The position numbers were made by a program, and so were the translations under genes. From NCBI RefSeq assembly GCF_006376685.1, contig NZ_VEWL01000002.1, forward strand, positions 434,001 through 498,000: a stretch of 64,000 bases of DNA, written 5' to 3'. Shown here one piece after another: positions 51,325-61,169 of the stretch. Source of the DNA: Ochrobactrum teleogrylli. GTDB taxonomy: Bacteria > Pseudomonadota > Alphaproteobacteria > Rhizobiales > Rhizobiaceae. The first letter of the stretch is position 1. Each line of letters opens with the position of its first letter. A model generated the notes under the pieces. The model saw nothing but the letters and a program-made list of their open reading frames with translations. It was not told the origin of the DNA and did not search any database.

Positions 51325-52127
51325 TGGCTGCCAAGACCGATCAGGAACTGGTTGTTAAGGGCGTCAGCCGCACCTTCCCCGGCGTGCACGGCGGTAAGCC
51401 GACGCTGGCGCTACAGGCAACCGATCTCATCATTCCGAAGAACGACTTCGTCACCATTCTCGGCCCTTCGGGTTGCGGCAAGTCCACGCTTCTGCGCATC
51501 ATCGCCGGTCTCGACAAGCCGACGACGGGCACGGTGACGCTGGAAGGCAAGCCAGTGACCGGACCGGGTGCTGATCGCGGCATGGTGTTCCAGTCCTATA
51601 CGCTGTTTCCATGGCTCACCATCCGCCAGAATGTCGGCTTCGGCCTGCGCGAAAAGGGTACGCCTGAGAAAGAGGCCCGCGAAATCGTCGATAGCTATAT
51701 CGACAAGGTGGGGCTGCGCGGCTTTGAAAATCACTGGCCGAAACAGCTTTCGGGCGGCATGCAGCAGCGCACAGCCATTGCCCGCGCGCTGGCCAATGAT
51801 CCGAAAATCCTGTTGCTCGACGAGCCGTTTGGCGCCCTCGACAACCAGACGCGCGGTCTGATGCAGGAATTGCTGCTCGGCATCTGGGAACGCGAGCAGA
51901 AGACAGTGCTCTTCGTCACCCACGATATTGAAGAGGCGATCTTCATGGCCACGCGCGTGGTCACGATGACGGCGCGGCCGGGCAAGATCAAATCGATCAC
52001 GCCGGTCGATATCGCGCATCCGCGTTCCTACCACATCAAGGCAAGCCCGGAATTTTCCGAACTGCGCCTGAAACTGACGGAAGAAATCCGCAGCGAAGCC
52101 ATTGAAGCAGCCAGACAGGCTGCCTGA
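51324..52127 (+). CDS. ABC ATPase of the hut-linked importer
   Basis: A 267-residue ATPase with Walker A GPSGCGKST near residue 47, Q-loop FQSYTLFPW, signature QLSGGMQQRTAIARAL near 145 and Walker B ILLLDEPFGALD. This is the SsuB/TauB type. It overlaps the permease gene by one base (TAATG), so the two are translationally coupled. A terminator-like hairpin follows at 52265-52294. Confidence 0.88.
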   Translation: MAAKTDQELVVKGVSRTFPGVHGGKPTLALQATDLIIPKNDFVTILGPSGCGKSTLLRIIAGLDKPTTGTVTLEGKPVTGPGADRGMVFQSYTLFPWLTIRQNVGFGLREKGTPEKEAREIVDSYIDKVGLRGFENHWPKQLSGGMQQRTAIARALANDPKILLLDEPFGALDNQTRGLMQELLLGIWEREQKTVLFVTHDIEEAIFMATRVVTMTARPGKIKSITPVDIAHPRSYHIKASPEFSELRLKLTEEIRSEAIEAARQAA

Positions 52128-52154
52128 AAATAACGGTTTCTCGAGAAAATCGGG

Positions 52155-52261
52155 TGGATAGAGCCGTTTCTATTTAACGGAAACGTCGGAACTGCTCTAT
52201 CCATTTGTTTTCGCGCATTATCCTACGCGAAACCGCTTCGCACTTTTGCTGGAAATGCTCT
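52155..52261. repeat. Palindromic intergenic element
   Basis: Outer arms TGGATAGAGC (52155-52164) and GCTCTATCCA (52194-52203) enclose inner arms CGTTTC / GAAACG. Next comes TTTTCGCGCATTATCCTACGCGAAACCGCTTCGCACTTTTGCTGG in three short blocks; its AAACCGCTTCGCACTTTT core resembles 1660-1706. This looks like a dispersed Brucellaceae repeat. Confidence 0.55.
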
Positions 52262-52264
52262 ATG

Positions 52265-52294
52265 AAAGGGCTGCGACATTCGTCGCGGCCCTTT
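52265..52294 (+). terminator. Terminator of the hut-linked ABC operon
   Basis: Arms AAAGGGCTGCGAC / GTCGCGGCCCTTT with one G-T wobble and an ATTC loop, followed by CTTTTC. It lies 137 bases after the ATPase stop and just before the D-amino acid transaminase gene. Confidence 0.7.
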
Positions 52295-52313
52295 CTTTTC
52301 AGGACAAACCCAA

Positions 52314-53195
52314 ATGGCCGTTTCAGCAGAAGACCTCGAGAACCGTATTGTCTACGTCAACGGTGACTATGTTGCCGCGCGCGATGCCCGCATTTCCATC
52401 TTCGACCGGGGTTTTCTCTTCGGCGACGGCATTTATGAAGTGACCGCCGTGCTGGAGGGCAAGCTGATTGACAGCGGCCCGCATATGACGCGCCTGCGCC
52501 GCTCCACCGGCGAAATCGGCATTCCGATGCCGTTGAGCGAAGACGAAATCGTCGCCATCGAGCGCGAACTGGTGCGCCGCAACAATCTGACTGAAGGCAT
52601 GGTCTATCTCCAGATCACCCGTGGCGATGGTCGCGACCGCGATTTCGTGGCCGCCAAAGGCATCAAACCGTCCGTGGTTCTGTTCACGCAGGAAGCCAAT
52701 CTGCTCGACAAGCCTGCGCTGAAAACCGGCGCGCGCGTACTCTCGCTGGGCGACCTGCGCTGGAAGCGCCGCGACATCAAGACGGTGTGCCTGCTGCCGC
52801 AAGCGCTGGCCAAGGAAATTGCCAAGAATGCCGGTTGCGATGAAGCCTGGATGATCGAGGACGGCTATGTCACCGAAGGCGCATCGTCCACCGCCTATAT
52901 CGTGACCGAGGATGATGTCGTCGTCACACGCCCCAACAGCAATGCCATCCTGCCCGGCTGCACGCGCCTGTCGCTGCTGCAACTGATCGCCGAGACCGGC
53001 ATGAAGCTGGAAGAGCGCCTCTTCACCATCGATGAAGCCTATGCGGCCAAGGAAGCTTTTCTCACCAGCGCAGGTACTTTCGTCACGCCGATCACCGTGA
53101 TCGACGAGAAGACTATCGGCACCGGCAAGCCCGGCCCGGTCGCCCAGCGCCTGCGCGAGATCTATCTTGACCACGCCCGCCGCACGGCAATCTGA
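52314..53195 (+). CDS. dat: D-amino acid transaminase (class IV, PLP)
   Basis: A 293-residue fold-type IV aminotransferase. It has the YVNGDYVAARDARISIFDRGFLFGDGIYE opening of the family, the PLP lysine in WKRRDIKTVCLLPQ near 160, the GASSTAYIV block near 195, and AFLTSAGTFVTPI near 250. D-alanine transaminases of this form make D-glutamate from D-alanine and 2-oxoglutarate. Specificity within class IV (D-amino versus branched-chain) is judged from the N-terminal block. It is isolated between terminators. Confidence 0.85.
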   Translation: MAVSAEDLENRIVYVNGDYVAARDARISIFDRGFLFGDGIYEVTAVLEGKLIDSGPHMTRLRRSTGEIGIPMPLSEDEIVAIERELVRRNNLTEGMVYLQITRGDGRDRDFVAAKGIKPSVVLFTQEANLLDKPALKTGARVLSLGDLRWKRRDIKTVCLLPQALAKEIAKNAGCDEAWMIEDGYVTEGASSTAYIVTEDDVVVTRPNSNAILPGCTRLSLLQLIAETGMKLEERLFTIDEAYAAKEAFLTSAGTFVTPITVIDEKTIGTGKPGPVAQRLREIYLDHARRTAI

Positions 53196-53219
53196 GGCAT
53201 GACGTAACCATTTTTCCTC

Positions 53220-53287
53220 GCTCCTCAGGATGAGGGGCAAACGTAGCGCTTAAAACAGAACCGCGCCGGAATTGCTTCCGGCGCGGT
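53220..53287. terminator. Repeat fragment and convergent terminator
   Basis: GCTCCTCAGGATGAGGGG (53220-53237) is identical to part of the repeat after lldD. A strong stem ACCGCGCCGGAA / TTCCGGCGCGGT (53260-53287) around TTGC follows. It lies between convergent dat and gguB. No T-run is present, so it may act on both strands by structure. Confidence 0.6.
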
Positions 53288-53330
53288 CTGATGCTTCACC
53301 CGCCCCCGAAGGCGAAGCAGCGTATTCAGA

Positions 53331-54524
53331 TCAACGCTTCTGGTTATAGACGTCGATGCAGACGGCACCCAGCAGCACGATCCCCTTGATGACCTGCTGA
53401 TAGTCGATGCCGATGCCGAGGATCGACATGCCGTTGTTCATCACGCCCATGATGAGCGCGCCGATCACCGCACCCGTCACGCGACCGACGCCGCCATAGG
53501 CCGATGCGCCGCCGATGAAGCAGGCCGCGATCACGTCCAGCTCGAAACCGATGCCCGCCTTCGGCGTTGCTGTATTGAGACGCGCTGCGAAGACCAGACC
53601 GGCCAGCGCCGCCAGCACGCCCATATTGACGAAAGCCAGGAAGGTCAGCCGTTCGGTCTTCACACCGGAGAGCTTGGCCGCATGGCGGTTGCCGCCGACC
53701 GCATAGATTTGGCGACCGATCACCGTGCGGTTGGTGAGGAACGCATAGGCTGCAATCAGCACCGCCATGATGATCAGCACGTTCGGCAAGCCGCGATGCA
53801 TCGAAATCAAGAGCGACAGATAGGCAATCGCCGCAAAGAACAGAATGTTCTTGATGACGAACAGGCTGAACGGCTCCGTTTCCACCTCATGGGCGATGTG
53901 GCGGGCACGGGATTTGGCATTCTGCCAGATCATGAAACCGGCCAGAAGCACGCCGATGATCAGCGAGGTGAGATAGACGCCGCCCGCGGTGGTGCCGATG
54001 ATTTCAGGAATGAAGCCCGAGGAAAGTTTCTGGAACACGACCGGGAACGGACCGACCGACTGGCCGCCGAGCACGGCCAGCATCAGGCCCTTGAACACCA
54101 GCATGCCCGCCAGTGTGACGATGAAGGACGGTATGTTGAAATAGGCGACCCAGAAACCCTGCAGCGCGCCAATAAGCCCGCCGACCAGCAGGCAGAGAAT
54201 GGCGGCAATCGGGAAAGGCACGCCCCATTTCACCATCATCACCGCCGCCAGCGCGCCGATGAAACCGCATACCGAGCCGACCGACAGGTCGATATGGCCG
54301 GTCACGATGATGAGCAGCATGCCGAGCGCCATGATGACGATATAGCTGTTCTGCAACACCAGATTGGTCAGGTTCAGCGGCTTCATCAGCACGCCGCCGG
54401 TGACGATCTGGAAGAAGATCATGATCGCGACGAGCGAGAGCAGCATCCCGGATTCGCGCAGATTGTTCTTGAGATAACGCCCCACGCTGCTGGTCTGGTT
54501 GCTTCCGATGATAGTCTCGCTCAT
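53331..54524 (-). CDS. gguB: Sugar ABC permease of the ChvE-GguAB system
   Basis: A 397-residue permease of the AraH/RbsC/XylH family with about ten hydrophobic segments. [17 protein letters not shown] near 75 and [22 protein letters not shown] near 345 are the conserved blocks. Its start overlaps the gguA end by 4 bases. In Agrobacterium this system (also called MmsB) carries several monosaccharides, including galactose, arabinose, xylose and glucose, delivered by ChvE. Confidence 0.92.
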   Translation of the reverse strand: MSETIIGSNQTSSVGRYLKNNLRESGMLLSLVAIMIFFQIVTGGVLMKPLNLTNLVLQNSYIVIMALGMLLIIVTGHIDLSVGSVCGFIGALAAVMMVKWGVPFPIAAILCLLVGGLIGALQGFWVAYFNIPSFIVTLAGMLVFKGLMLAVLGGQSVGPFPVVFQKLSSGFIPEIIGTTAGGVYLTSLIIGVLLAGFMIWQNAKSRARHIAHEVETEPFSLFVIKNILFFAAIAYLSLLISMHRGLPNVLIIMAVLIAAYAFLTNRTVIGRQIYAVGGNRHAAKLSGVKTERLTFLAFVNMGVLAALAGLVFAARLNTATPKAGIGFELDVIAACFIGGASAYGGVGRVTGAVIGALIMGVMNNGMSILGIGIDYQQVIKGIVLLGAVCIDVYNQKR

Positions 54525-56113
54525 TGCTGTTTTCCCTTATTCCGCATGATGGCGCGCATGATGTTTTCCTGCGTGGCTTCCTCGCCGGCGACTTCGCCGA
54601 CGAAAGCGCCTTCATGCATGACGACGATGCGGTCGCAAATGCCGATCAGTTCCGGCATTTCCGAAGAAATGACGACCACGCCCTTGCCGCTCTCCGCCAG
54701 TGAATTGATGATGGTGTAAATGTCGTATTTCGCGCCGACATCGATGCCGCGCGTCGGTTCATCGAGGATCAGCACATCCGGCCCGGTGAACAGCCATTTC
54801 GACAGCACGACCTTCTGTTGATTGCCGCCCGAAAGCGTGCCGGTCTGCTGAAAGACGTTGTGGCTGCGGATGCTCATCTGATTGCGATAATCACCGGCAA
54901 CCTTCATTTCGCGAATATCGTCGATGACGCCCTTCGGGCTGACGCCGCGCAGATTGGCCAGCGAGATGTTGCGCGAAATGTTTTCGCCGAGCACGAGGCC
55001 GAGCTTCTTGCGATCCTCGGTCACATAGGCAAGCCCGGACTTGATCGCCCGCGCCACCGTGGAAATATCCGCAGCCTTGCCGTTGATGCGGGCCTCGCCG
55101 GTGATATTCGTGCCCCAGGAGCGCCCGAACAGGCTCATGGCGAATTCGGTGCGGCCCGCGCCCATCAGGCCTGCAATACCGACGATTTCGCCCGCCTTGA
55201 CCTTGAACGACACGTTCTTGACCGAATGGCGCTCCGGATGCAGCGGATGATAGACCGACCAGTTGTCGACCTCCAAAATCACATCGCCGATCTTCGGCTC
55301 GCGCTTCGGATAGCGACTTTCCAGATCACGATCGACCATCTTGCGGATGATGTCGTCTTCCTCGACCTCGCCTGCATGACAATCGAGCGTCGCCACGGCT
55401 TTGCCGTCGCGCAGCACGGTGATCTTGTCGGCGACTTCGCGAATTTCATTGAGCTTGTGCGAAATCAGGATCGACGTGATGCCTTGCGCGCGAAACTCTT
55501 TCAGGAGCGTCAGAAGCGCTGCACTGTCGGTCTCGTTCAGGCTGGCCGTCGGCTCGTCGAGGATCAGCAAGCGTACGCGCTTCGACAGCGCCTTGGCGAT
55601 TTCCACCAGCTGCTGCTTGCCGACGCCGATATCGGTGATCAGCGTGTCGGGCGATTCCGACAAGCCAACCTTTTTCAAAAGTTCCCGCGTGCGCATATGC
55701 ACCGCACTGCGGTCGATGACGCCATGGCTGGCCGGTGGATTGACCAGAAAAATATTTTCCGCAATCGACATCAGTGGGATCAGCGCCAGTTCCTGATGGA
55801 TGATAACAATGCCGAGCGCTTCGGAATCGTTGATGTCGCGAAACTGTCGTTCTTCCCCGTCGAAGAAAATCGAGCCTTCATAGCTGCCATGCGGATAAAC
55901 GCCCGACAGCACCTTCATGAGTGTGGATTTTCCAGCGCCGTTTTCGCCGACAAATGCGTGAATTTCCCCCGGCATGACCGTGAAATTGACGTCGCTCAAC
56001 GCCTTCACGACCCCGAAGGATTTGCTGATGCCGCGCATTTCAAGAATAGGTTTGCCAGCCGCATTCAGCTGGCCGCCCTGCTCCTCAAGCGGGACAGGAT
56101 TGGCTACATTCAT
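54521..56113 (-). CDS. gguA: Sugar ABC ATP-binding protein of the ChvE-GguAB system
   Basis: A 530-residue ATPase with two ABC domains, as is usual for CUT2 sugar importers. The first has [16 protein letters not shown] near 56 and a [13 protein letters not shown] signature near 165; the second has [16 protein letters not shown] near 315, where the Walker Lys is replaced by Arg as in many CUT2 second domains, and [15 protein letters not shown] near 425. It follows chvE after a 395-base gap holding a hairpin and a tandem repeat, so its expression may be lower than that of chvE. Confidence 0.93.
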   Translation of the reverse strand: MNVANPVPLEEQGGQLNAAGKPILEMRGISKSFGVVKALSDVNFTVMPGEIHAFVGENGAGKSTLMKVLSGVYPHGSYEGSIFFDGEERQFRDINDSEALGIVIIHQELALIPLMSIAENIFLVNPPASHGVIDRSAVHMRTRELLKKVGLSESPDTLITDIGVGKQQLVEIAKALSKRVRLLILDEPTASLNETDSAALLTLLKEFRAQGITSILISHKLNEIREVADKITVLRDGKAVATLDCHAGEVEEDDIIRKMVDRDLESRYPKREPKIGDVILEVDNWSVYHPLHPERHSVKNVSFKVKAGEIVGIAGLMGAGRTEFAMSLFGRSWGTNITGEARINGKAADISTVARAIKSGLAYVTEDRKKLGLVLGENISRNISLANLRGVSPKGVIDDIREMKVAGDYRNQMSIRSHNVFQQTGTLSGGNQQKVVLSKWLFTGPDVLILDEPTRGIDVGAKYDIYTIINSLAESGKGVVVISSEMPELIGICDRIVVMHEGAFVGEVAGEEATQENIMRAIMRNKGKQQ

Positions 56114-56244
56114 CGCTCACTCCCGATAGAGCGCCCCGCATCCCTCCGGATGCTGACCTCGACGCTCCAAACCCTGTTGCCTGCCCATCCGAAGAACCGT
56201 CCGGTTGCTTCATGCGATGCCGCAGGTCTTCCGAATGCCATTGC

Positions 56245-56300
56245 GCACAGGCGAAAGCCTTCTTTCAAAGCACAGGCGAAAGCCTTCTTTCAAAGCACAG
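56245..56300. repeat. 25-bp tandem repeat upstream of gguA
   Basis: The unit GCACAGGCGAAAGCCTTCTTTCAAA (given here in two parts: GCACAGGCGAAAGCC, TTCTTTCAAA) is repeated exactly at 56245-56269 and 56270-56294, with six bases of a third copy. It is 130 bases upstream of the gguA ATG. Confidence 0.85.
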
Positions 56301-56456
56301 CCTAAAAAAGACAACGCTGTCAATCTAGCAGCCTACCCCAGTTCAAAACTGAGGTAAGCCTGGGATTGAGGCAATGGCATTACAGAAATTCGATGCTGTT
56401 TCGGACGAAGCCGGAAAACTACCGGATTTTCGGCCCGAAACCGCGCATATGCAAGA

Positions 56457-56494
56457 GGCGGTGTCGGGCGTGCTGGACGGCACGCCGACACGCC
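56457..56494 (-). terminator. Strong hairpin immediately after chvE
   Basis: Arms GGCGGTGTCGGGCGTGC (56457-56473) and GCACGCCGACACGCC (56480-56494) with small bulges, about 14 bases after the chvE stop. No T-run follows on the minus strand, so it is more likely a 3'-end protector or partial terminator than a full stop. Confidence 0.6.
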
Positions 56495-56508
56495 CTGTCA
56501 GGACCAGA

Positions 56509-57573
56509 TTACTTGATCTGGTCTTCCTTGTAGTAACCGCTGTCGACCAGGACTTCTTTCCAGTTCGACTTGTCGACGATCACCGGCTTGAGCAGGTAGG
56601 CCGGGACAACCTTGACGCCATTGTTATAGGTCTTGGTGTCGTTGACTTCCGGTTCCTTGCCGCTCATCAGCGCATCGACCATATCGACCGTGACCTTGGC
56701 CAGTTCGCGGGTGTCCTTGAAGATCGTCGCGGTCTGTTCACCGGCGAGGATCGACTTGACCGAAGGCACTTCGGCGTCCTGACCGGAAACGATCGGCATC
56801 GGCATGTCGCCGCTGCCATAGCCGACGCCCTTCAGTGACGACAGGATGCCGATGGAGATGCCGTCATAAGGCGACAGAACCGCATCGACCTTCTTGTCCG
56901 AATAGTAAGCGGACAGGATGGAGTCCATACGGGCCTGAGCCGTTGCGCCGTCCCAGCGCAGCGTTGCAACCTTGTCCATGCCGGTCTGGCCGCTGGCGAC
57001 CACAACCTTGCCGCTGTCGATGTAAGGCTGGAACACGGACATTGCGCCATTGTAGAAGAAGTAGGCATTGTTATCGTCAGGCGAGCCGCCGAAGAGTTCG
57101 ATATTGAACGGGCCCGGCTTGTTCTTCAGGTCGAGTGCCTTTTCAATCGACTGTGCCTGCAACACGCCGACCTGGAAATTGTCGAAGGTCGCATAGTAAT
57201 CGACATTCGGCGTGTCACGGATCAGACGGTCATAGGCGATAACCTTGATGCCTGCGTCGTGCGCCTTGGCCAGCACGTCGGACAGCGTGGTGCCGTCGAT
57301 GGATGCAACGACGAGAACCTTGGCGCCCTTGGTCACCATGTTTTCGATCTGCGCCAGCTGGTTCGGCACATCATCTTCAGCATATTGAAGGTCGGTCTGA
57401 TAACCGCGTTCCTTCAGAACCTTGACCATGTTGTCGCCATCGGCGATCCAGCGCGCCGACGACTTCGTTGGCATGGCAACCGCCACAAGACCCTTGTCTT
57501 CGGCGCGGGCCATGCCCGTGAAGGCAAGCGCGGCCATCGCGACTGCCAGGGTTAGAGTTTTCATACCTGCCAT
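56509..57573 (-). CDS. chvE: Periplasmic multiple sugar-binding protein
   Basis: The ATG at 57573 (GGGAG 7 bases upstream) gives 354 residues, the length of Agrobacterium ChvE. A signal peptide ends after MARA (about 24). The mature protein is a xylose/galactose-type periplasmic binding protein ([46 protein letters not shown]). ChvE binds arabinose, galactose, glucose and similar pyranoses for import, and in Agrobacterium also signals through VirA. No VirA homologue is in the window, so import is the supported role. Confidence 0.93.
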   Translation of the reverse strand: MAGMKTLTLAVAMAALAFTGMARAEDKGLVAVAMPTKSSARWIADGDNMVKVLKERGYQTDLQYAEDDVPNQLAQIENMVTKGAKVLVVASIDGTTLSDVLAKAHDAGIKVIAYDRLIRDTPNVDYYATFDNFQVGVLQAQSIEKALDLKNKPGPFNIELFGGSPDDNNAYFFYNGAMSVFQPYIDSGKVVVASGQTGMDKVATLRWDGATAQARMDSILSAYYSDKKVDAVLSPYDGISIGILSSLKGVGYGSGDMPMPIVSGQDAEVPSVKSILAGEQTATIFKDTRELAKVTVDMVDALMSGKEPEVNDTKTYNNGVKVVPAYLLKPVIVDKSNWKEVLVDSGYYKEDQIK

Positions 57574-57750
57574 TGTTACACTCCCAAAAATTGGGACAGG
57601 CTTCGCCTCGAAACCTGCCGTTCTCCCAAACTCCCGCGCCCCGCCCAAATTGTTGGCCTGCAGATTGCGGAATGCCTCCAAGTCCATTTCTGAACAAGGG
57701 TTTAACCCCTCTTCAAAAATGCCTAAACCCTAACAAATTGCGCGCCTCCT

Positions 57751-58383
57751 TCAGCCCGCAACTGCCTCCCATGCAGCCACAGCGCGCCGGGCGCGCTCGC
57801 GCACATCGGCCACGGTGAAACCAGCCTTGTAAAGGCTCGATCCAAGGCCGAAGCAGCTCACGCCAGCCGCGACATAGGTTGCGAAATCGCTTTCCGAAAC
57901 GCCGCCCACAGCGCCAAACGGAACATCCTTCGGCAAGACGGCGGAAACCGCCTTGATCCCATCTGCGCCCAGCACGCTGGCCGGGAAAAATTTCAGTGCC
58001 GATGCGCCTGCGCGGATCGCCGAAAAGGCTTCCGTCGGCGTGAACACGCCCGGCATCGTCACCATGCCATGGCCGCTTGCGCGGCGAATGACGTCCGGCT
58101 CGACATTGGGGCTGACCATCAGCCTGCCGCCAACATCGTGCAGCCGGTCCACATCCTCGACGCTCAACACAGTGCCTGCACCAATCAGCACATTGGCCGG
58201 TGCAAGCTTTGCAGCCTTGCCAATCGACACGAACGGATCGGGCGAATTGAGCGGGATTTCGATGGCTTCAAAACCCGTCTCAATCAGCGCTTCGACGATT
58301 GCTTCGGTTTCTTCGGTACGAATGCCGCGCAGGATTGCGACCAGCGGATAGCGCAGCTTTGGCCATGCAACACGCGCGCTCAT
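57751..58383 (-). CDS. dgoA: 2-dehydro-3-deoxy-6-phosphogalactonate aldolase
   Basis: A 210-residue class I aldolase of the KDPG/KHG family. The catalytic Glu lies in ILRGIRTEETEAIVEAL near residue 20, and the Schiff-base Lys in SALKFFPASVLG near 130. It splits KDPGal into pyruvate and glyceraldehyde-3-phosphate. Its start overlaps the dgoK end by 4 bases, and that partner supports galactonate rather than gluconate as the route. Confidence 0.92.
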   Translation of the reverse strand: MSARVAWPKLRYPLVAILRGIRTEETEAIVEALIETGFEAIEIPLNSPDPFVSIGKAAKLAPANVLIGAGTVLSVEDVDRLHDVGGRLMVSPNVEPDVIRRASGHGMVTMPGVFTPTEAFSAIRAGASALKFFPASVLGADGIKAVSAVLPKDVPFGAVGGVSESDFATYVAAGVSCFGLGSSLYKAGFTVADVRERARRAVAAWEAVAG

Positions 58384-59309
58384 TGTAAAACTCCCGCAAA
58401 AGCGTGTCTTGCCGCCATGAACAGACCGTCGCGCACCAGTTCGTCCGCCTCGATGCGTTTGACGGCCAGCCCGGCAATGTCAAGCGCGCTGGCATAAAGC
58501 GCACCCATCATGCCATCGGACAAAAGCAGCACCTGCTGCGGCTTGCCATAAAGCGTGCGTCCGCCTGCAACTTCCAGCCCGATCAACTGGCCGGAAAGCC
58601 GCGCCAGCTGGTCGGTCGGCTTGCGGTCATGCACGAGCCAGCCCGCGCGAACCGAAAACAGCGCATTGGCGATCAATTCCGGCGTTTCGAGCGAGGCCTT
58701 CACACCTGCCGCGAAAGCCGCACCGTGCGGGTCAACCGCGCCTGCACCTTCCAGCGCCCCGGCCAGCACCGACTTGTCTTTCAAAAGCGCGAACAATTCG
58801 CCCGTCATGAAAGTCCGGTAATCAGCAAGACCACCATCGGCGATCCGCACCCATTTGGCATGGGTGCCCGGCATGACGACAACGGCATCATGCGTTCCGC
58901 GATGCACGAGGCCGAGCAGTTTTGTTTCCTCGCCGCGCATCACGTCCGGCGCCGCCTCATCCCGCCGCGCAACGCCCGGCAGCATGATGACATGACGGCG
59001 CGCAGGCACGCGCACCGCAGCCTTGACGATGCCGTCCAGCCCGGCAGGCAGGTTCATATAGGGCGCTTCGATCCAGCCGGTGCGCGATCCGGCCATGCCG
59101 CAGATCACCACGGGCAGATCGGTGGGCGCGCCGAGCGTGGCCAGATGCCGTTCGAGCGTTGGCTCGAAACCGGCTTCCTTTGCCCGCAACAGACCGTCAT
59201 CGCCCCGGCTTTCACCCAGCACAGCGCCGTTCGCATCCAGCGTCCAGAGCCGCAACCGGGTGGTGCCCCAGTCGGCGACAGCAGCAAACGGCTTTTTATC
59301 AACAGCCAT
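58380..59309 (-). CDS. dgoK: 2-dehydro-3-deoxygalactonokinase
   Basis: The ATG at 59309 gives 309 residues; the longer frame runs into the dehydratase gene and is rejected. The DgoK family pattern is clear: ADWGTTRLRLWTLD near 10, ICGMAGSRTGWIEAPY near 70, VMPGTHAKWVRIADG near 150 and FMTGELFALL near 170. It phosphorylates 2-keto-3-deoxygalactonate for DgoA. It starts 11 bases after the dehydratase gene. Confidence 0.93.
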   Translation of the reverse strand: MAVDKKPFAAVADWGTTRLRLWTLDANGAVLGESRGDDGLLRAKEAGFEPTLERHLATLGAPTDLPVVICGMAGSRTGWIEAPYMNLPAGLDGIVKAAVRVPARRHVIMLPGVARRDEAAPDVMRGEETKLLGLVHRGTHDAVVVMPGTHAKWVRIADGGLADYRTFMTGELFALLKDKSVLAGALEGAGAVDPHGAAFAAGVKASLETPELIANALFSVRAGWLVHDRKPTDQLARLSGQLIGLEVAGGRTLYGKPQQVLLLSDGMMGALYASALDIAGLAVKRIEADELVRDGLFMAARHAFAGVLQ

Positions 59310-59320
59310 CGGGACCGGCC

Positions 59321-61126
59321 TTAGTGGTTGTCTCGCGGCAGGCCACGCGTATGCGCGATGTCCTGATACTTGATCGCGTTTTCCAGAACCGCGCCCGTTT
59401 CCATCTGGCCGACGACAGCACGCTGGATTTCCTGCCAAGGCGTCTGGCTTTCCGGATATTTGTAGCCGCCAGCGGCTTCCAGGGCCTTGCGGCGTTCGGC
59501 CAGTTCCTCATCCGAAATCAGGATATCCGCCGTACCGCGACCGAGATCGATGCGCACACGGTCGCCGGTGCGCAGGATGGCCAGACCGCCGCCAGCGGCA
59601 GCTTCCGGCGAGGCATTGAGGATCGACGGCGAACCCGACGTGCCCGACTGGCGACCGTCGCCGATGCATGGCAGCGAACTGATGCCCTTCTTCAAGAGAT
59701 AATCCGGCGCGCGCATATTGACGACTTCGGCAGCGCCCGGATAGCCGATCGGGCCTGCACCGCGCATGAACAGCACGGTATGCTCGTCGATTTCCAGCGA
59801 CGGATCGTCGATGCGATGATGGTAATCCTCCGGTCCGTCAAACACGACCGCCTTGCCCTCGAAGGCATTCGGGTCTTTCGTGTCGGAGAGGTAGCGATTG
59901 CGGAACTCGTCCGAAATGACGCTGAGCTTCATGATCGCCGACGAGAACAGATTGCCGCGCAGCACGCGGAAACCGGCATGTTTCTTCAGCGGCTGGTCAT
60001 AGGTCTTGATGACATTGCTGTCTTCAATGGTGGCGTTCTTGCAGTTTTCACCGATGGTCTTGCCGTTGACGGTCAGCGCATCCTCGTTGATGAGGCCCTG
60101 CCCCATCAGCTGGTTGACGACTGCTGGCACACCACCGGCATGGTAATAATCTTCACCGAGATATTCACCGGCTGGCTGGAGATTGACCAGAAGCGGAATT
60201 TCCTCGCCATATTTCTGCCAGTCGTCCACGGTCAGCTCAACGCCGACATGGCGGGCGAGCGCGTTCAGATGGATCGGCGCATTGGTCGAACCGCCAATGG
60301 CGGAATTGACGCGGATCGCGTTCACAAACGCATCCTTGGTCAGGACATCCGAAGGCTTAAGGTCTTCATAGACCATCTCGACGATACGGCGACCGGTCAG
60401 ATAAGCCACTTCCTGACGGTCACGGTAAGGTGCCGGAATGGCGGCGGAACCGGGAAGCTGCATGCCGAGCGCTTCGGCCAGCGAGTTCATGGTCGTCGCC
60501 GTGCCCATCGTGTTGCAATAGCCGGTGGACGGTGCCGAGGACGCAACCAGCTTCACAAAGCCCTGATAATCGATCTCGCCCTTCGCCAGAAGTTCGCGCG
60601 CCTTCCAGACGATGGTGCCCGAACCGGTGCGCTCGCCACGGAACCAGCCGTTCAGCATCGGGCCGACCGAAAGCGCAATCGCCGGAATATTGACCGTCGC
60701 CGCAGCCATCAGGCAGGCAGGGGTGGTCTTGTCGCAACCGATGGTGAGCACGACGCCATCAAGCGGATAGCCGTAGAGCACTTCCACGAGGCCGAGATAG
60801 GCAAGGTTGCGGTCGAGACCAGCGGTCGGACGCTTGCCGGTTTCCTGGATCGGATGGACCGGAAATTCGATGACGATACCGCCCGCTTCACGCACGCCTT
60901 CGCGGACGCGATTGGCCAGTTCCAGATGGTGACGGTTGCAGGGCGACAGGTCCGAACCCGTCTGCGCGATGCCGATGATCGGGCGGCCCGACTGCAATTC
61001 TTCCTGGCTCAAGCCATAATTCATGTAGCGCTCAAGATAGAGCGCCGTCATATCGACATTGTCCGGATTGTCGAACCATGCACGCGAGCGGAACTTTGGC
61101 GTTTTCGGAGTGACGGGCTTGTTCAT
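59321..61126 (-). CDS. IlvD/Edd-family sugar-acid dehydratase (L-arabinonate/D-galactonate type)
   Basis: A 601-residue Fe-S dehydratase. Cluster cysteines can be read in [12 protein letters not shown] near 65, [10 protein letters not shown] near 130 and [13 protein letters not shown] near 200. The sequence is closer to L-arabinonate dehydratases (Rhizobium/Azospirillum AraC type) than to IlvD. Enzymes of this group also take D-galactonate and D-fuconate. This fits an operon carrying both a KDGal branch (dgoK-dgoA) and a KDA branch (gguC). Confidence 0.88.
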   Translation of the reverse strand: MNKPVTPKTPKFRSRAWFDNPDNVDMTALYLERYMNYGLSQEELQSGRPIIGIAQTGSDLSPCNRHHLELANRVREGVREAGGIVIEFPVHPIQETGKRPTAGLDRNLAYLGLVEVLYGYPLDGVVLTIGCDKTTPACLMAAATVNIPAIALSVGPMLNGWFRGERTGSGTIVWKARELLAKGEIDYQGFVKLVASSAPSTGYCNTMGTATTMNSLAEALGMQLPGSAAIPAPYRDRQEVAYLTGRRIVEMVYEDLKPSDVLTKDAFVNAIRVNSAIGGSTNAPIHLNALARHVGVELTVDDWQKYGEEIPLLVNLQPAGEYLGEDYYHAGGVPAVVNQLMGQGLINEDALTVNGKTIGENCKNATIEDSNVIKTYDQPLKKHAGFRVLRGNLFSSAIMKLSVISDEFRNRYLSDTKDPNAFEGKAVVFDGPEDYHHRIDDPSLEIDEHTVLFMRGAGPIGYPGAAEVVNMRAPDYLLKKGISSLPCIGDGRQSGTSGSPSILNASPEAAAGGGLAILRTGDRVRIDLGRGTADILISDEELAERRKALEAAGGYKYPESQTPWQEIQRAVVGQMETGAVLENAIKYQDIAHTRGLPRDNH

Positions 61127-61169
61127 GTCTTTGTCCTGCTGGGTAAGAGGCCGCGAACGACCCCGTTTC

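Larger units (their letters stand above)
56114..56508. other. Long intercistronic gap between chvE and gguA
   Basis: A 395-base non-coding gap inside an otherwise tight operon. It contains a strong hairpin right after chvE, a duplicated 25-base unit, and GC-rich sequence with no gene. Confidence 0.6.

Noticed and set aside
54818-56305. 495-codon plus-strand open frame opposite gguA
   Set aside because: It is a shadow of the two-domain ATPase and contains no known motif.
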